DNA from: Halomonas sp. SpR8
Lineage (GTDB): Bacteria > Pseudomonadota > Gammaproteobacteria > Pseudomonadales > Halomonadaceae
Assembly (NCBI RefSeq): GCF_031010195.1
Contig: NZ_JAUAMC010000009.1
Span: 1-64,000, forward strand
Reading direction: 5' to 3'
DNA: 64,000 nt
Of this stretch, positions 18,487 through 28,327 are shown one piece after another. The position numbers and the translations under genes were made by a program. How positions within the stretch are numbered: position 1 is the stretch's first letter; each line of letters opens with the position of its first letter. The notes beneath the pieces were generated by a model. It was not told where the DNA came from. It searched no databases and saw only the letters and a list, made by a program, of their open reading frames with translations.

Positions 18487-20436
18487 ATGAGCAACCAACA
18501 GAACGTCTATCCGGTGCGCGACGATTTCGCCGCCAATGCGTGGGCCGATCAAGCCAAGTATGAGGCCATGTATCAGCAGTCGATTGATGATCCGGAAGGC
18601 TTCTGGGCTGAACAGGCTAAACGTCTTGACTGGATTAAAGCGCCCAGCAAAATTAAGAATACCTCATTCGCGCGCAACAATGTCGATATTCGTTGGTTTG
18701 AAGACGGCCAGCTCAACGTTAGCGCTAACTGTTTGGATCGCCATTTAGCCAAGCGTGGCGACCAAACAGCGATTATTTGGGAAGGTGATGATCCCAATGA
18801 CGCCAAACACATTTCTTATCGTGAGCTGTACTCTCGTACCAACCAGTTAGCCAACGCGCTAAAAGAGTTGGGCATCGGTAAAGGCGATACCGTCACCCTG
18901 TACATGCCGATGATTCCCGAAGCTGCCATGGCAATGCTGGCCTGTGCGCGTATTGGTGCGGTGCACTCGGTGGTATTCGGTGGCTTCTCACCGGATGCCG
19001 TGGCCCAGCGGGTGATTGGTGCTGACTCCAAGCTGGTGATTACCGCCGATGAGTCCGTGCGGGGTGGCAAGCAAGTGCCGTTGAAAGAGAACGTCGATGC
19101 GGCGCTAACCCGCGAAGGCACCGACGTGTGCAAAAACGTCCTGGTAGTAAAGCGTACCGGCGGTGAGATTGAGTGGAATGAGGGCCGCGATATATGGTTT
19201 GACGAGCTGGTCGACAAGCAGTCGAAAGAGTGCGAAGCCGAAGCCATGGGCGCCGAAGACCCGCTGTTTATTCTGTATACCTCAGGCTCTACCGGCGCAC
19301 CTAAAGGCTTAAAGCACACTACCGGTGGCTACCTGACGTACGCTGCTATGACCCACCAGTACGTGTTCGACTACCAAGAGGGTGAAGTTTACTGGTGCAC
19401 TGCGGACGTGGGCTGGGTTACCGGACACAGCTATATCGTTTATGGCCCCCTGGCGAACGGCGCGACCACCTTAATGTTTGAAGGGGTTCCAAGCTATCCT
19501 ACCCATGGCCGTATAGGCGATATTGTTGATAAACACAGCGTTAATATTCTGTATACCGCACCTACCGCAGTACGTGCACTGATGGCCCATGGCGACAACG
19601 TCATGGACTCAAGCAAGCGCGATAGCCTGCGCCTGTTGGGCTCCGTGGGTGAGCCGATTAACCCAGAAGCCTGGGAGTGGTTCTACCGCGTTATCGGCAA
19701 CGAGAAATGTCCGATTGTCGATACCTGGTGGCAAACCGAAACGGGCGGCATCATGATTGCCCCGCTGCCGGGCGCTACACCGCTTAAACCGGGCTCTGCA
19801 ACCGTGCCTTTCTTTGGCGTAAAACCTGCCTTGGTCGATAATGAAGGCAACCTTCTTGAAGGTGCCACCGAGGGTAATCTGGTTATTCTCGACGCTTGGC
19901 CTGGGCAAGCGCGCTCTATTTGGGGTGACCACAAGCGTTATATCCAAACCTACTTCTCGACCTACGATAATATGTACTTCACTGGTGACGGCTGTCGTCG
20001 CGATGAGGATGGTTACTACTGGATCACAGGCCGTGTCGACGATGTTCTGAACGTTTCTGGCCACCGTATGGGCACCGCTGAGATCGAGTCTTCCTTGGTT
20101 GCCCACAGCGCCGTCGCCGAAGCGGCTGTGGTTGGCTTCCCACACAATATTAAGGGGCAGGGCATCTATATCTATGTCACGCTGAATGACGGTGTCGAAG
20201 AGTCTGACGAGCTTAAAAAAGAGCTGACCCAGTGGGTGCGTAAAGATATAGGTCCGATTGCCTCGCCGGATGTCATTCAGTGGGCGCCAGGCTTGCCGAA
20301 AACCCGCTCGGGGAAAATCATGCGCCGCATCCTGCGCAAGATTGCCGCTAACGAGTGCGATGGCTTGGGTGATACCAGCACGCTGGCCGACCCGTCAGTG
20401 GTTGATGAGCTGATCGAGCATCGCGCCAATCAATAA
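18487..20436 (+). CDS. acs: Acetyl-CoA synthetase (AMP-forming)
   Basis: Activates acetate with ATP and CoA by way of acetyl-AMP. The 649-residue length is standard. Visible motifs: the adenylation P-loop [39 protein letters not shown], the [20 protein letters not shown] hinge block, and [11 protein letters not shown] with the Lys at about 610 that is acetylated by Pat-type enzymes in relatives. It lies next to crbR and crbS, the two-component pair known to turn on acs in Vibrio and Pseudomonas. The upstream leader has unusual structure (see 18358-18437). A strong terminator follows. Confidence 0.98.
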   Translation: MSNQQNVYPVRDDFAANAWADQAKYEAMYQQSIDDPEGFWAEQAKRLDWIKAPSKIKNTSFARNNVDIRWFEDGQLNVSANCLDRHLAKRGDQTAIIWEGDDPNDAKHISYRELYSRTNQLANALKELGIGKGDTVTLYMPMIPEAAMAMLACARIGAVHSVVFGGFSPDAVAQRVIGADSKLVITADESVRGGKQVPLKENVDAALTREGTDVCKNVLVVKRTGGEIEWNEGRDIWFDELVDKQSKECEAEAMGAEDPLFILYTSGSTGAPKGLKHTTGGYLTYAAMTHQYVFDYQEGEVYWCTADVGWVTGHSYIVYGPLANGATTLMFEGVPSYPTHGRIGDIVDKHSVNILYTAPTAVRALMAHGDNVMDSSKRDSLRLLGSVGEPINPEAWEWFYRVIGNEKCPIVDTWWQTETGGIMIAPLPGATPLKPGSATVPFFGVKPALVDNEGNLLEGATEGNLVILDAWPGQARSIWGDHKRYIQTYFSTYDNMYFTGDGCRRDEDGYYWITGRVDDVLNVSGHRMGTAEIESSLVAHSAVAEAAVVGFPHNIKGQGIYIYVTLNDGVEESDELKKELTQWVRKDIGPIASPDVIQWAPGLPKTRSGKIMRRILRKIAANECDGLGDTSTLADPSVVDELIEHRANQ

Positions 20437-20474
20437 TGGCGCCAATGATGTAGGCTGTTTAGCCTAACCTAGAA

Positions 20475-20506
20475 AGTGCCGGCCCCAGTAGGCCGGCACT
20501 CTTTTA
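20475..20506 (+). terminator. Rho-independent terminator after acs
   Basis: Ten-bp perfect stem AGTGCCGGCC/GGCCGGCACT with a 6-nt loop, followed by CTTTTATATA. Confidence 0.85.
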
Positions 20507-20550
20507 TATAAGTATTTTCTTTATATAAGCATTTTTTATATAAGTTGTTT
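20503..20550. repeat. Three TTTATATAAG repeats after the acs terminator
   Basis: Two 17-bp units (TTTATATAAGYATTTTY) in tandem at 20503-20519 and 20520-20536, with a third partial copy from about 20535. The core TTATATAA is itself palindromic. It overlaps the T-tail of the terminator. Confidence 0.7.
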
Positions 20551-20737
20551 GTATGTGCTTTTTATTTTCCTAGCCGTTTATAAGAATAAGTTTTCAACTG
20601 TATGATCTATCTATTACAAATTGTGCATGTGATGCTTGGGCATGATGAAGCCCATGGGGTACCATGCTTCACAACCGTAAGAGCCTAGCGTCGCGGCGGC
20701 AGACAACCCCGCTGCTCGAGGAACCGGAGGAATATCC

Positions 20738-21400
20738 ATGGCAGTTGCTCATAAGTTTATCGTCGCTGACGATCACCCGCTGTTTCGTGCAGCGCTGACC
20801 CAAGCGTTACGCCAGTTGGCCCCCCAAGCGGAAATCGTCGAAGCGGACACCATGGAAGCTACCACTGACGTAGTGAATCGCCACCCAGACGCCGACCTGA
20901 TTCTGCTCGATCTGCATATGCCGGGAGCCCACGGCTTCTCAGGCCTGATCCAACTGCGCGGCCAGATGCCTGATATTCCCGTCGCGGTGGTGTCAGGCAG
21001 TGACGAGCCCTATGTGGTGCGTCGTGCTATTGACTACGGCGCGTCGGGTTTTATCCCTAAATCGTCGTCTCTACAACTAATTGCTGAGGCCGTAGGCGAA
21101 ATCCTACAGGGTGAAGTGTGGCTGCCAGAGGCGCTGGCCAACGTACTGGAAGAGACCAGTGAAGAGGAGTCGCGTTTTGCCGAGGCGATTGCGTCACTTA
21201 CCCCTCAGCAGTTTCGCGTTTTAAATATGCTCACGGAAGGTCTGCTGAACAAACAGATCGCTTACGAACTGAGCGTCTCTGAAGCAACCATTAAGGCCCA
21301 CGTGACGGCGATTCTACGCAAGCTGGGCGTTCACTCCCGCACCCAGGCAGTGATTGCTGCCCAGAAGCTGGAAGTAGAGCCGCCGAAGGTCGTTTCCTAA
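20738..21400 (+). CDS. crbR: LuxR-family response regulator CrbR
   Basis: NarL/FixJ-type response regulator of 220 residues. The receiver domain (1-120) has the acidic pair DDH near residue 11, phospho-acceptor Asp58 in LILLDLHMPG and Lys in FIPKSSS. The C-terminal HTH (about 150-212) reads LTPQQFRVLNMLTEGLLNKQ followed by IAYELSVSEATIKAHVTAIL. Ribosome site CGGAGGA. Position between acs and an SSS-fused hybrid kinase gene identifies it as the CrbR (also ErdR/AgmR-like) activator of acs in the acetate switch. It converges with crbS. Confidence 0.88.
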   Translation: MAVAHKFIVADDHPLFRAALTQALRQLAPQAEIVEADTMEATTDVVNRHPDADLILLDLHMPGAHGFSGLIQLRGQMPDIPVAVVSGSDEPYVVRRAIDYGASGFIPKSSSLQLIAEAVGEILQGEVWLPEALANVLEETSEEESRFAEAIASLTPQQFRVLNMLTEGLLNKQIAYELSVSEATIKAHVTAILRKLGVHSRTQAVIAAQKLEVEPPKVVS

Positions 21401-21406
21401 GCGGCA

Positions 21407-21462
21407 GTTAGTTAAGAACTGTTAGCTAAGAACTGTCAGCTAAGAACCGTTAGCTAAGAATC
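21407..21462. repeat. Four tandem 14-bp repeats between crbR and crbS
   Basis: Units GTTAGTTAAGAACT, GTTAGCTAAGAACT, GTCAGCTAAGAACC and GTTAGCTAAGAATC run head to tail at 21407, 21421, 21435 and 21449, just after the crbR stop. A GC-rich hairpin CGCGGCGCG/CGCGCCGCG (21475-21497) follows and includes the crbS stop codon. There are no spacers, so this is not a CRISPR array. Confidence 0.85.
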
Positions 21463-21484
21463 TGCTGTTTTAACCGCGGCGCGC

Positions 21485-24400
21485 TTAACGCGCCGCGCGA
21501 TTGGCCTGTAACGTACGCGTCAGCAGCGCCCGTAGGGCCGCCGGTTTAACGGGCTTCAACAGCAGTTGATAGCCCGCCCGTTTGATCTCTTCGGCCACCG
21601 CTTCGGTTCGGTCCGCGGTAATCACGATCCCTGGCACCGCCCCCTCAAAACGCTCACTGAGCGCTTCTAATGCCATTAACCCGGTAACTTCGTTATCCAG
21701 GTGGTAGTCTGCCAGGATAGCGTCTGGATCGCCGTCCATATTGCGTAGGATTGACTTGGCCCCGCCGATACTGGTGGCGGTAAACACCTCGCAGCCCCAG
21801 CCGCTCAGCATCGCGGTCATGCCTTCCAGAATCAGCGTCTCGTTGTCGATACACACAATCCGCGTACCGCTCAGCTTATGGCTACCGCGCCGGCCCTGAG
21901 GTTCAAGCTCGGCACTGCTCGCTGCGTTGGCGGCAACAATCGGCACGCTAACCGAGAAAACCGCGCCTTTGCCTACTGTCGAGCGTACTTTGATGGGGTG
22001 GTTCAGCACCCGACTCATACGGTCAGCAATCGATAACCCCAGCCCCAGACCTTTCTCACTCTCTTTATGGCGGGAGACCTGATCCAAACGGCGGAACTCC
22101 TGGAAAATCTCGGTCAGTTTGGATTCCGGAATGCCGGGGCCGCTGTCCCACACTTCAATGGAGAGCCAGCCATTTTGGCGGCGACAGCCAAGCAGTACGC
22201 GGCCCTCTTGGGTGTAGCGAATGGCGTTGGAGAGGAAGTTCTGCACAATACGCCGCAGCATCTGGGGGTCGGAGTCGACCCAGAGTTGGGTGGGCACGAC
22301 CTCTAAGTCCAGCCCGCGATCGTCCGCCATCACCTCAAATTCGGCGCGTAGCGGGCGGAAGATGTCGGCCAGGGCAAAGTGACTGCGCCGCGGCGTTAAG
22401 GCGCCTGCGTCCAGCTTGGAGATATCCAACAGGGTACTTAGCAGTTCCTCGGCAGCCTGCAACGAGTTATCGATATGGCCCACGATGCGCTGAGTATCGG
22501 TAGTGGTCACGTTCTGCATCAAAGCCGAGGTAAATAGCCGTGCCGCGTTGAGCGGTTGCAGCAAGTCGTGGCTGGCCGCGGCCAAAAAGCGCGTCTTAGA
22601 GGCGTTGGCATCTTCCGCGAGCTGCTTAGCTTGGCGCAAAGCAAGCTCCGCTTCAGCGCGTACGCGGTTCTCCTGGCGCAGCGCCGCGTTGGCTTCGGAT
22701 AGCGCTTGGGTGCGCTCGCGTACACGCTCCTCAAGGGTTTCGTTGGTCTCTTTAAGGGCAATCTCCGCCTGGCGACGCTCAGTAATATCCTGATAGAGGG
22801 CAAAGAAGCCTAGAATTGCCTGGCTGTCACCAAAGTGCGGCGTGTAGGTGACCAGCATATAGCGCATCGCCTCGTTGACCCGCAGCGAGACTTCAAAGCT
22901 GACTCGCTCACCGTTAAGCGCGCGGTTCACCCAGGGGGCACGCTCTTCCGACTGTTTAACCTGCAGTACGTCTTCAAAGCGGCGGCCAATGACGGCGTTA
23001 CGGTCAATATTGAACGCCTGTTCGTAGGCGCGGTTGGTAAACAGGTAGCGACACTCTTTATCGAAGTAGGCGATTAACGCGGGCACGTTATCGGTGTAAA
23101 TACGAATATTGTTTTCCGAGCGGATCAGCGCCTCTTCAATGCGCTTTTGCTGGGTAATATCCTGGTAGGTATACACGAAGCCACCGCCGGGCATCGGGTT
23201 GCCCTGAACTTCCAGAACGCTGCCATCCTGGCGATAGCGCACGTAGCGGTGGGGCTGGCCTTCACGAATATTGTCAAGCAGTAGCTGTACGTGCTCTTCC
23301 GGATCGCCCGGACCGTATTCGCCGTTGTGAGCGTTGTAACGGAAGATACGGTCGATGGGAGCACCAACGCGAATTAAGTGGTCAGGGAAGCGGAATAGCT
23401 CCAGATAGCGCTGGTTCCATACCACCAGGCGCAGGTTCTGATCGACCACGCTGATGCCCTGGTTAATATTTTCGATGGTGGCCTGGAGCAGCGCCCGGTT
23501 GAACTCCAATACCTGGGAGGCTTCATCGACAATCGAAATCACATCCGAGATGCCGATACCGCGCCCCTGAAGCGCCGAGTTCACCACGATGCGAGCCGAT
23601 GAAGCGCCCAGCACCGAGGCCAGAAAGCGTTCGGTGAACTGGATAATATCAATCGAGGCGCGGGTACCGTCGTCCAGCGGTTTGCCGGCGCGACGGGCGT
23701 AGTCTTCAAAGGCGCGATCCACCTGTCCAGCCCCCAGAAAGCGCTCACACAGTACTTTTAAATCACCGACGGTGGTCGCCCCGGTCCAAGGTCGATTGAC
23801 CGAGGTTTGACGTGTCTCAACGCTGTCTACAAACAGCGAGGCTTGAATGCGTTCAACCACTCGCTGCGAGGTCACCTGGGAAACAAAAATGTAGCAGAAC
23901 AGGTTAATCCCGAGTGACAGCATCACGCCGTGGGTAAAGCTGTCGCCTAAGTTGAGGCCGAATAGCGTCGTGGGGGATAGCCAGTTAAGCCCCAAAGGGC
24001 CGCCGTCAAGCCAGACGGTGGGTAGCACCCCGGCATTGATCATGGCCGGCATCAGCAGGCTATAGGCCCAGATGGCGAAACCGGCATTCATGCCGACGAT
24101 AACACCGAGCCGGTTGCCGCGCTTCCAGTAGAGTCCGCCAATCAGCGCCGGGGCAAACTGGGCGGCGGCGGCAAAAGACAGCATGCCGATCGAAGCCAGG
24201 GAGGTGAACTCGGCAATCAACTGGTAAAAGCCGTAGGCCATGGCGAGCACGGCAATAATGGTTAAGCGCCGCGCACGCAGCACTAAACGGCCATAATCAC
24301 GTGCCTTGGTATCAAACCAGCGCAATCGGAACAGCGCCGGGATAACAATCTCGTTGGAGATCATGATCGACACCGCCACTGCGGCGACAATCACCATGCC

Positions 24401-25426
24401 CGTTGCCGCCGAGAACCCGCCAATAAAGGTGAGTAGCGTCAGCCACTGGTGGCCCGAGGCCATGGATAGCGCTAGCACATAGGTGTCGGGCTCTACGCCG
24501 CTTTCGGAAAACAGCAGCAGCCCGGCGGCGGCCAATGGCACCACAAAAAACGCAATCGCGAGCAGGTAGAGCGGGAACAGCCAGCGCGCTTTGGTGGCGT
24601 CGTCAGGGTGAATATTCTCGACCACCGCCACATGGAACTGACGCGGTAAACACAGAATCGCCAGCATCGCCAGCAGCGTTTGCGCCCAGAAGCTCTGGCC
24701 AAAATCCTGGTTGGCCAACTGACGCTGGAGTTCGAGCTGGCTCTCGGCGTGTCCCATCAGTTCACCCAGGCCATCGAACATGCCCCAGGTAACAAAGGCG
24801 CCGAGCACTACAAAAGCCAGCAGTTTGACCAGCGATTCAAATGCCACGGCGTGGATTAAGCCTTCGTGGTGTTCGGTGGCATCGGTGTGGCGGGTGCCGA
24901 ATAGAATCGCAAAGATGGCCATTACGATCGCCACATAGAAGGCCGTATCGCCGAACAGTGGCGCATGGGTTACATCGGTGGCATCGGTCAGCACACTGAA
25001 AGTAGTCGAAACCGCTTTTAGCTGTAAGGCGATATAGGGCAAGGTGCCGATAAGAGCAACCAAGCTGGCAAAGGCGGCCAGCGACTGAGTTTTACCGTAG
25101 CGGGAGGCGATGAAATCGGCAATCGAAGTAACGTTTTGGTGCTTGGCGACGCGGATCATTTTGGCCAACACCGGCCAAAACAGCAAAAAGGTCAGTATTG
25201 GACCAACGAAAATGCTCGCAAACGACCAGCCCGCTGTCGCTGCTTGGCCAACCGCGCCGTAAAACGTCCAGGACGTGCAGTATATCGCCAGCGCCAGGCT
25301 ATAGATAATCGGGCGCCGTCGGGAGGCGCCGTGAGTACGCGCGCGGCGGTCACCGTACCAGGCAATGCCGAATAGAACGGCAATATAGAGTAGCGATACC
25401 GCGACCAGAAGCCCGCCGTGAAACAT
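21485..25426 (-). CDS. crbS: SSS-transporter-fused hybrid histidine kinase CrbS
   Basis: A 1313-residue sensor that joins a sodium:solute symporter module to a kinase. Order: SSS domain with about 13 membrane helices (residues 1-510), linker with a STAC-like region, two PAS domains (about 650-765 and 775-890), coiled coil, HisKA with phospho-acceptor His953 in AAASHDLLQPLNA, HATPase (NFLSNAIRYT, DSGPGIP, GLGLGLSIADRM) and a C-terminal receiver with Asp1240 in ILADYHLD. This matches CrbS, which with CrbR controls acs in Vibrio and Pseudomonas. The SSS part may sense or carry the ligand. The start ATG follows GGGGAGA. It is transcribed toward crbR. Confidence 0.92.
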   Translation of the reverse strand: MFHGGLLVAVSLLYIAVLFGIAWYGDRRARTHGASRRRPIIYSLALAIYCTSWTFYGAVGQAATAGWSFASIFVGPILTFLLFWPVLAKMIRVAKHQNVTSIADFIASRYGKTQSLAAFASLVALIGTLPYIALQLKAVSTTFSVLTDATDVTHAPLFGDTAFYVAIVMAIFAILFGTRHTDATEHHEGLIHAVAFESLVKLLAFVVLGAFVTWGMFDGLGELMGHAESQLELQRQLANQDFGQSFWAQTLLAMLAILCLPRQFHVAVVENIHPDDATKARWLFPLYLLAIAFFVVPLAAAGLLLFSESGVEPDTYVLALSMASGHQWLTLLTFIGGFSAATGMVIVAAVAVSIMISNEIVIPALFRLRWFDTKARDYGRLVLRARRLTIIAVLAMAYGFYQLIAEFTSLASIGMLSFAAAAQFAPALIGGLYWKRGNRLGVIVGMNAGFAIWAYSLLMPAMINAGVLPTVWLDGGPLGLNWLSPTTLFGLNLGDSFTHGVMLSLGINLFCYIFVSQVTSQRVVERIQASLFVDSVETRQTSVNRPWTGATTVGDLKVLCERFLGAGQVDRAFEDYARRAGKPLDDGTRASIDIIQFTERFLASVLGASSARIVVNSALQGRGIGISDVISIVDEASQVLEFNRALLQATIENINQGISVVDQNLRLVVWNQRYLELFRFPDHLIRVGAPIDRIFRYNAHNGEYGPGDPEEHVQLLLDNIREGQPHRYVRYRQDGSVLEVQGNPMPGGGFVYTYQDITQQKRIEEALIRSENNIRIYTDNVPALIAYFDKECRYLFTNRAYEQAFNIDRNAVIGRRFEDVLQVKQSEERAPWVNRALNGERVSFEVSLRVNEAMRYMLVTYTPHFGDSQAILGFFALYQDITERRQAEIALKETNETLEERVRERTQALSEANAALRQENRVRAEAELALRQAKQLAEDANASKTRFLAAASHDLLQPLNAARLFTSALMQNVTTTDTQRIVGHIDNSLQAAEELLSTLLDISKLDAGALTPRRSHFALADIFRPLRAEFEVMADDRGLDLEVVPTQLWVDSDPQMLRRIVQNFLSNAIRYTQEGRVLLGCRRQNGWLSIEVWDSGPGIPESKLTEIFQEFRRLDQVSRHKESEKGLGLGLSIADRMSRVLNHPIKVRSTVGKGAVFSVSVPIVAANAASSAELEPQGRRGSHKLSGTRIVCIDNETLILEGMTAMLSGWGCEVFTATSIGGAKSILRNMDGDPDAILADYHLDNEVTGLMALEALSERFEGAVPGIVITADRTEAVAEEIKRAGYQLLLKPVKPAALRALLTRTLQANRAAR

Positions 25427-25558
25427 GCCTATCTCCCCGCCAGAGTGTGCGATCCACTAATGCTAATAAAAAGGCTTTATTCTAGGCGAAATGGAGGGGT
25501 CTATACGACCATTCCCTCGGCTTGTTTATAGCACGGGCTTTTTTAGCTATTTATTTGG

Positions 25559-26068
25559 CTATGGGCAGACGTTGTTGAGTAACGGTGACGTTTCACGCAG
25601 GGTGCGAATCTCTTCCAGAATGGGCTCGCGGGTGTCTTCATCCAGCGGTACCAACTCGCGGTTATCACAATTGAGTAAGTAGGGTTGGGTGATCAAAATA
25701 TCGGTGTGGTGACGCTCAAACTGATAAAGGATAAATTCCGCCAAACGGGAGCCACCCTGCTCGCTTATGCGAATATTATCACTATCCACCATGCTGAACT
25801 TGGTGGTCATGGGGAATGCAAAGGTCCATGGTCGCCAAACAGCTGTGCTGCTCTCCGTCGATATCACCGTCGCGGTATCGGGTAATTGCGCCTGTTTGTG
25901 TTCAAACCAGCTGTACTCCACCTGAATTTGATAGCCCAGCATCCCCAGCGCGCCACATACTGGCACTATCCACTTGGGCAAACGTTTGCCGCTCAAAGTG
26001 CGCAGTATCAAGCCAATTCCGGCGGCCGCCAGGCCTGCAAAAACGGCGGCGATCAAATGCCATATCAT
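25559..26068 (-). CDS. Hypothetical membrane protein, 169 aa
   Basis: Family not recognised. Two N-terminal membrane helices (about residues 3-25 and 32-52) are followed by a soluble domain of some 115 residues with the conserved-looking segment WRPWTFAFPMTTKFSMVDSD and the tail LLNCDNRELVPLDEDTREPI. The soluble part would lie on one side of the inner membrane. It sits on the same strand between the symporter and crbS, 132 bp upstream of crbS, so it may belong to the acetate locus, but nothing in its sequence shows a role. Coding is supported by clear membrane topology and lack of a competing frame. Confidence 0.65.
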   Translation of the reverse strand: MIWHLIAAVFAGLAAAGIGLILRTLSGKRLPKWIVPVCGALGMLGYQIQVEYSWFEHKQAQLPDTATVISTESSTAVWRPWTFAFPMTTKFSMVDSDNIRISEQGGSRLAEFILYQFERHHTDILITQPYLLNCDNRELVPLDEDTREPILEEIRTLRETSPLLNNVCP

Positions 26069-26085
26069 AAAATATCCTTTTAAAA

Positions 26086-26128
26086 AGCCGTCTATAAAAG
26101 CTATCTATACAAGCCGTCTATAAAAGCC
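26086..26128. repeat. Pair of 17-bp direct repeats after the symporter gene
   Basis: AAGCCGTCTATAAAAGC occurs at 26086-26102 and 26112-26128, and the 9 bases between them carry another TCTATA. The second copy provides the T-rich tail of the adjacent minus-strand terminator. Confidence 0.75.
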
Positions 26129-26157
26129 ATCGGGCCTCCCTAAGGAAGCCCGATGGT
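26113..26157 (-). terminator. Terminator of the DUF4212/symporter operon
   Basis: Nine-bp arms CCATCGGGC (26128-26136) and GCCCGATGG (26149-26157); on the minus strand the stem is followed by TTTTATAGAC. It lies 59 bp after the symporter stop. Confidence 0.7.
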
Positions 26158-26216
26158 AAGGTCAATTCCCAAGCGATATCACAACACTGCGATAAGCCGC
26201 CAGGAGGGATTATGAC

Positions 26217-27998
26217 TTAATGGTTGATCGCCATACCAGCACCTTTCGGATAGCGAACGCTTTCCACCAGATCCTGAATTTCCTGCGGCGGCGCAGTGGT
26301 TACTCTGGAGACCGCGAAGGCAACGGCGAAGTTGATCATCGCGCCTACGGCACCGAAGGAGAGTGGCGAAATACCCAAGATCCAGTTATCCGGCGTGTTG
26401 GCCAGGGTGTTGGTATCGGGGATAAAGAACCAGCCTAGGTAAGTGAAGATGTACAGCAGCGTACAAATCAAGCCCGCCAACATACCCGCAATCGCCCCTG
26501 AGTTGTTCATCCGCTTGGAGAAAATACCCATCATCAGCGCAGGGAATAGCGATGCACCAGCGATACCAAAGGCCAATGCCACCGTTTGTGCCGCAAACCC
26601 AGGCGGATTAAGCCCCAAGTAGGTGGCCAGTAGTATGGCGCCGCCCATGGAAATTCGCGCTGCTAACATCTCGCCCTTCTCGGTGATCTTGGGATTGATC
26701 ATGGTCTTGATCAAATCGTGACTGATCGCCGACGAGATCGCCAGTAGCAGGCCTGCCGCTGTCGAGAGGGCTGCGGCGATACCACCCGCTGCAATCAAAC
26801 CAATAACCCAGCCGGGAAGATTGGCAATTTCCGGGTTGGCGAGCACCAGGATATCGTTATTAACGGTGAGCTCGTTGCCTTCCCAGCCACGGTCAGAGTA
26901 GTCGGCAGCATCATTATACATCTGGATGCGGCCGTCATTGTTGAGGTCGGTGAAGTTGATCAGGCCTGTTTCTTCCCATGTACGAACCCAGTCTGGGCGC
27001 TCTTCGTACAGAATCGGGTTTTGCGCCGCCTCTTCGTAATTTTCAACCTGCCCCGCCATCTCTGGATACACGGTGGTCGCCAGGTTCAAGCGAGCCATAG
27101 AGCCGACGGCTGGCGCGGTCAGGTAGAGCAGGGCAATGAACACCAGCGCCCAACCAGCAGACCAACGCGCATCGGCCACTTTCGGTACCGTGAAGAAGCG
27201 AATGATAACGTGGGGAAGACCGGCGGTACCGACCATCAGCGACAGGGTGAACAGCACCATGTTGAGCTTGTTATCCACGTCAGCGGTGTAGTCGCGGAAG
27301 CCCAGGGCACTGACGACGTCATCCAGTTTTTCAAGCAACGGAATGCCGGATTCAGTATGGGTGCTGAACATGCCGAACATCGGAATCGGGTTGCCGGTTA
27401 GCTGGAAGGCAATAAACACCGCCGGAATGGTGTAAGCGATGATGAGAACGATGTATTGCGCTACCTGGGTGTAGGTGATGCCCTTCATACCACCAAATAC
27501 GGCGTAGAGGAAAACGATCAGCGCGGCTAACCAGATACCCCAGGTGTTGCTGACTTCAAGAAAGCGCGAGAACGCCACGCCCGCACCGGTCATTTGACCG
27601 ATAACATAGGTCACCGACGCCACAATCAAGCATACGATCGCCACGAGACGAGCGGTGTTGCTGTAGAAGCGGTCGCCAATGAAGTCAGGCACGGTGAACT
27701 TACCAAACTTACGCAGGTAAGGAGCTAACAGCATCGCCAGGATAACGTAGCCACCGGTCCAACCCATCAGGAAGGTGGAGTTAGCGTAGCCACCGGAGGC
27801 CAGCAAACCCGCCATGGAAATAAACGACGCCGCTGACATCCAGTCCGCCGCGGTGGCCATACCGTTGGTAATGGGGTGAACCCCGCCCCCGGCGACATAG
27901 AAGTCTTTCGTCGAGCCGGCGCGCGCCCAAATCGCAATACCTATATACAGGGCAAAGGAGGCGCCGACGAACAGTAAGTTAATTGCAAACTGGCTCAT
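26217..27998 (-). CDS. Sodium:solute symporter, VC_2705-type (acetate/short-chain acid uptake)
   Basis: Large subunit of 593 residues with about 13 membrane helices. The N-terminal FYVAGGGVHPITNGMATAAD and DWMSAASFISMAGLLASGGY match the ActP-like SSS branch, and FAQTVALAFGIAGASLFPAL lies in the late helices. A hydrophilic insert of about 70 residues (NYEEAAQNPILYEERPDW region) is typical of the VC_2705 subfamily, which is always paired with a DUF4212 small subunit. That subunit gene ends 6 bp upstream. Position in the acs-crbSR locus suggests acetate, propionate or related acids as substrate; this is inference. Confidence 0.9.
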   Translation of the reverse strand: MSQFAINLLFVGASFALYIGIAIWARAGSTKDFYVAGGGVHPITNGMATAADWMSAASFISMAGLLASGGYANSTFLMGWTGGYVILAMLLAPYLRKFGKFTVPDFIGDRFYSNTARLVAIVCLIVASVTYVIGQMTGAGVAFSRFLEVSNTWGIWLAALIVFLYAVFGGMKGITYTQVAQYIVLIIAYTIPAVFIAFQLTGNPIPMFGMFSTHTESGIPLLEKLDDVVSALGFRDYTADVDNKLNMVLFTLSLMVGTAGLPHVIIRFFTVPKVADARWSAGWALVFIALLYLTAPAVGSMARLNLATTVYPEMAGQVENYEEAAQNPILYEERPDWVRTWEETGLINFTDLNNDGRIQMYNDAADYSDRGWEGNELTVNNDILVLANPEIANLPGWVIGLIAAGGIAAALSTAAGLLLAISSAISHDLIKTMINPKITEKGEMLAARISMGGAILLATYLGLNPPGFAAQTVALAFGIAGASLFPALMMGIFSKRMNNSGAIAGMLAGLICTLLYIFTYLGWFFIPDTNTLANTPDNWILGISPLSFGAVGAMINFAVAFAVSRVTTAPPQEIQDLVESVRYPKGAGMAINH

Positions 27999-28004
27999 AC
28001 CGGC

Positions 28005-28265
28005 TTACTCCCCAAGGCCAAATTTTTGATCGAGCTTATTCATCTTCCAGGCGTAAAAGAAGATCAGCACGATAAACGTTAAGATTGAGCCCTGTTGTGC
28101 AAACCAGAAGCCTAAGTCGGTACCGCCAACCGGGATACCGGCAAGGAGTGGGCGAAAGAGGATAGCGCATCCGTAAGAAACAAATGCCCAAACTGCGAGA
28201 CATCCGAAAATTAAGCGAACGTTAGCTTTCCAGTATTCAGCAGCATTGGTTTTGTCGTCTGCCAT
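28005..28265 (-). CDS. DUF4212 small subunit of the symporter
   Basis: An 86-residue protein with two membrane helices (about 15-37 and 48-70). The DUF4212 pattern is visible as YWKANVRLIFGCLAVW, LLAGIPVGGTDLGFWFAQQG and FFYAWKMNKLDQKFG. The ATG at 28265 has GGAGAG 7 bases upstream, so the in-frame Met five codons earlier is unlikely. It sits 6 bp before the large symporter subunit, the known pairing of this transporter type. Upstream lies a 676-bp region rich in palindromes that must contain the promoter. Confidence 0.9.
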   Translation of the reverse strand: MADDKTNAAEYWKANVRLIFGCLAVWAFVSYGCAILFRPLLAGIPVGGTDLGFWFAQQGSILTFIVLIFFYAWKMNKLDQKFGLGE

Positions 28266-28327
28266 TGTGTTGCTCTCCACTTGTTTTTAAGGTTGGGAAA
28301 GTTCACGAGGAATAGCGTGAGCCCTAT

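Noticed and set aside
21407..21462. Possible mini-CRISPR
   Set aside because: Units are 14 bp and run head to tail without spacers; no cas genes nearby.
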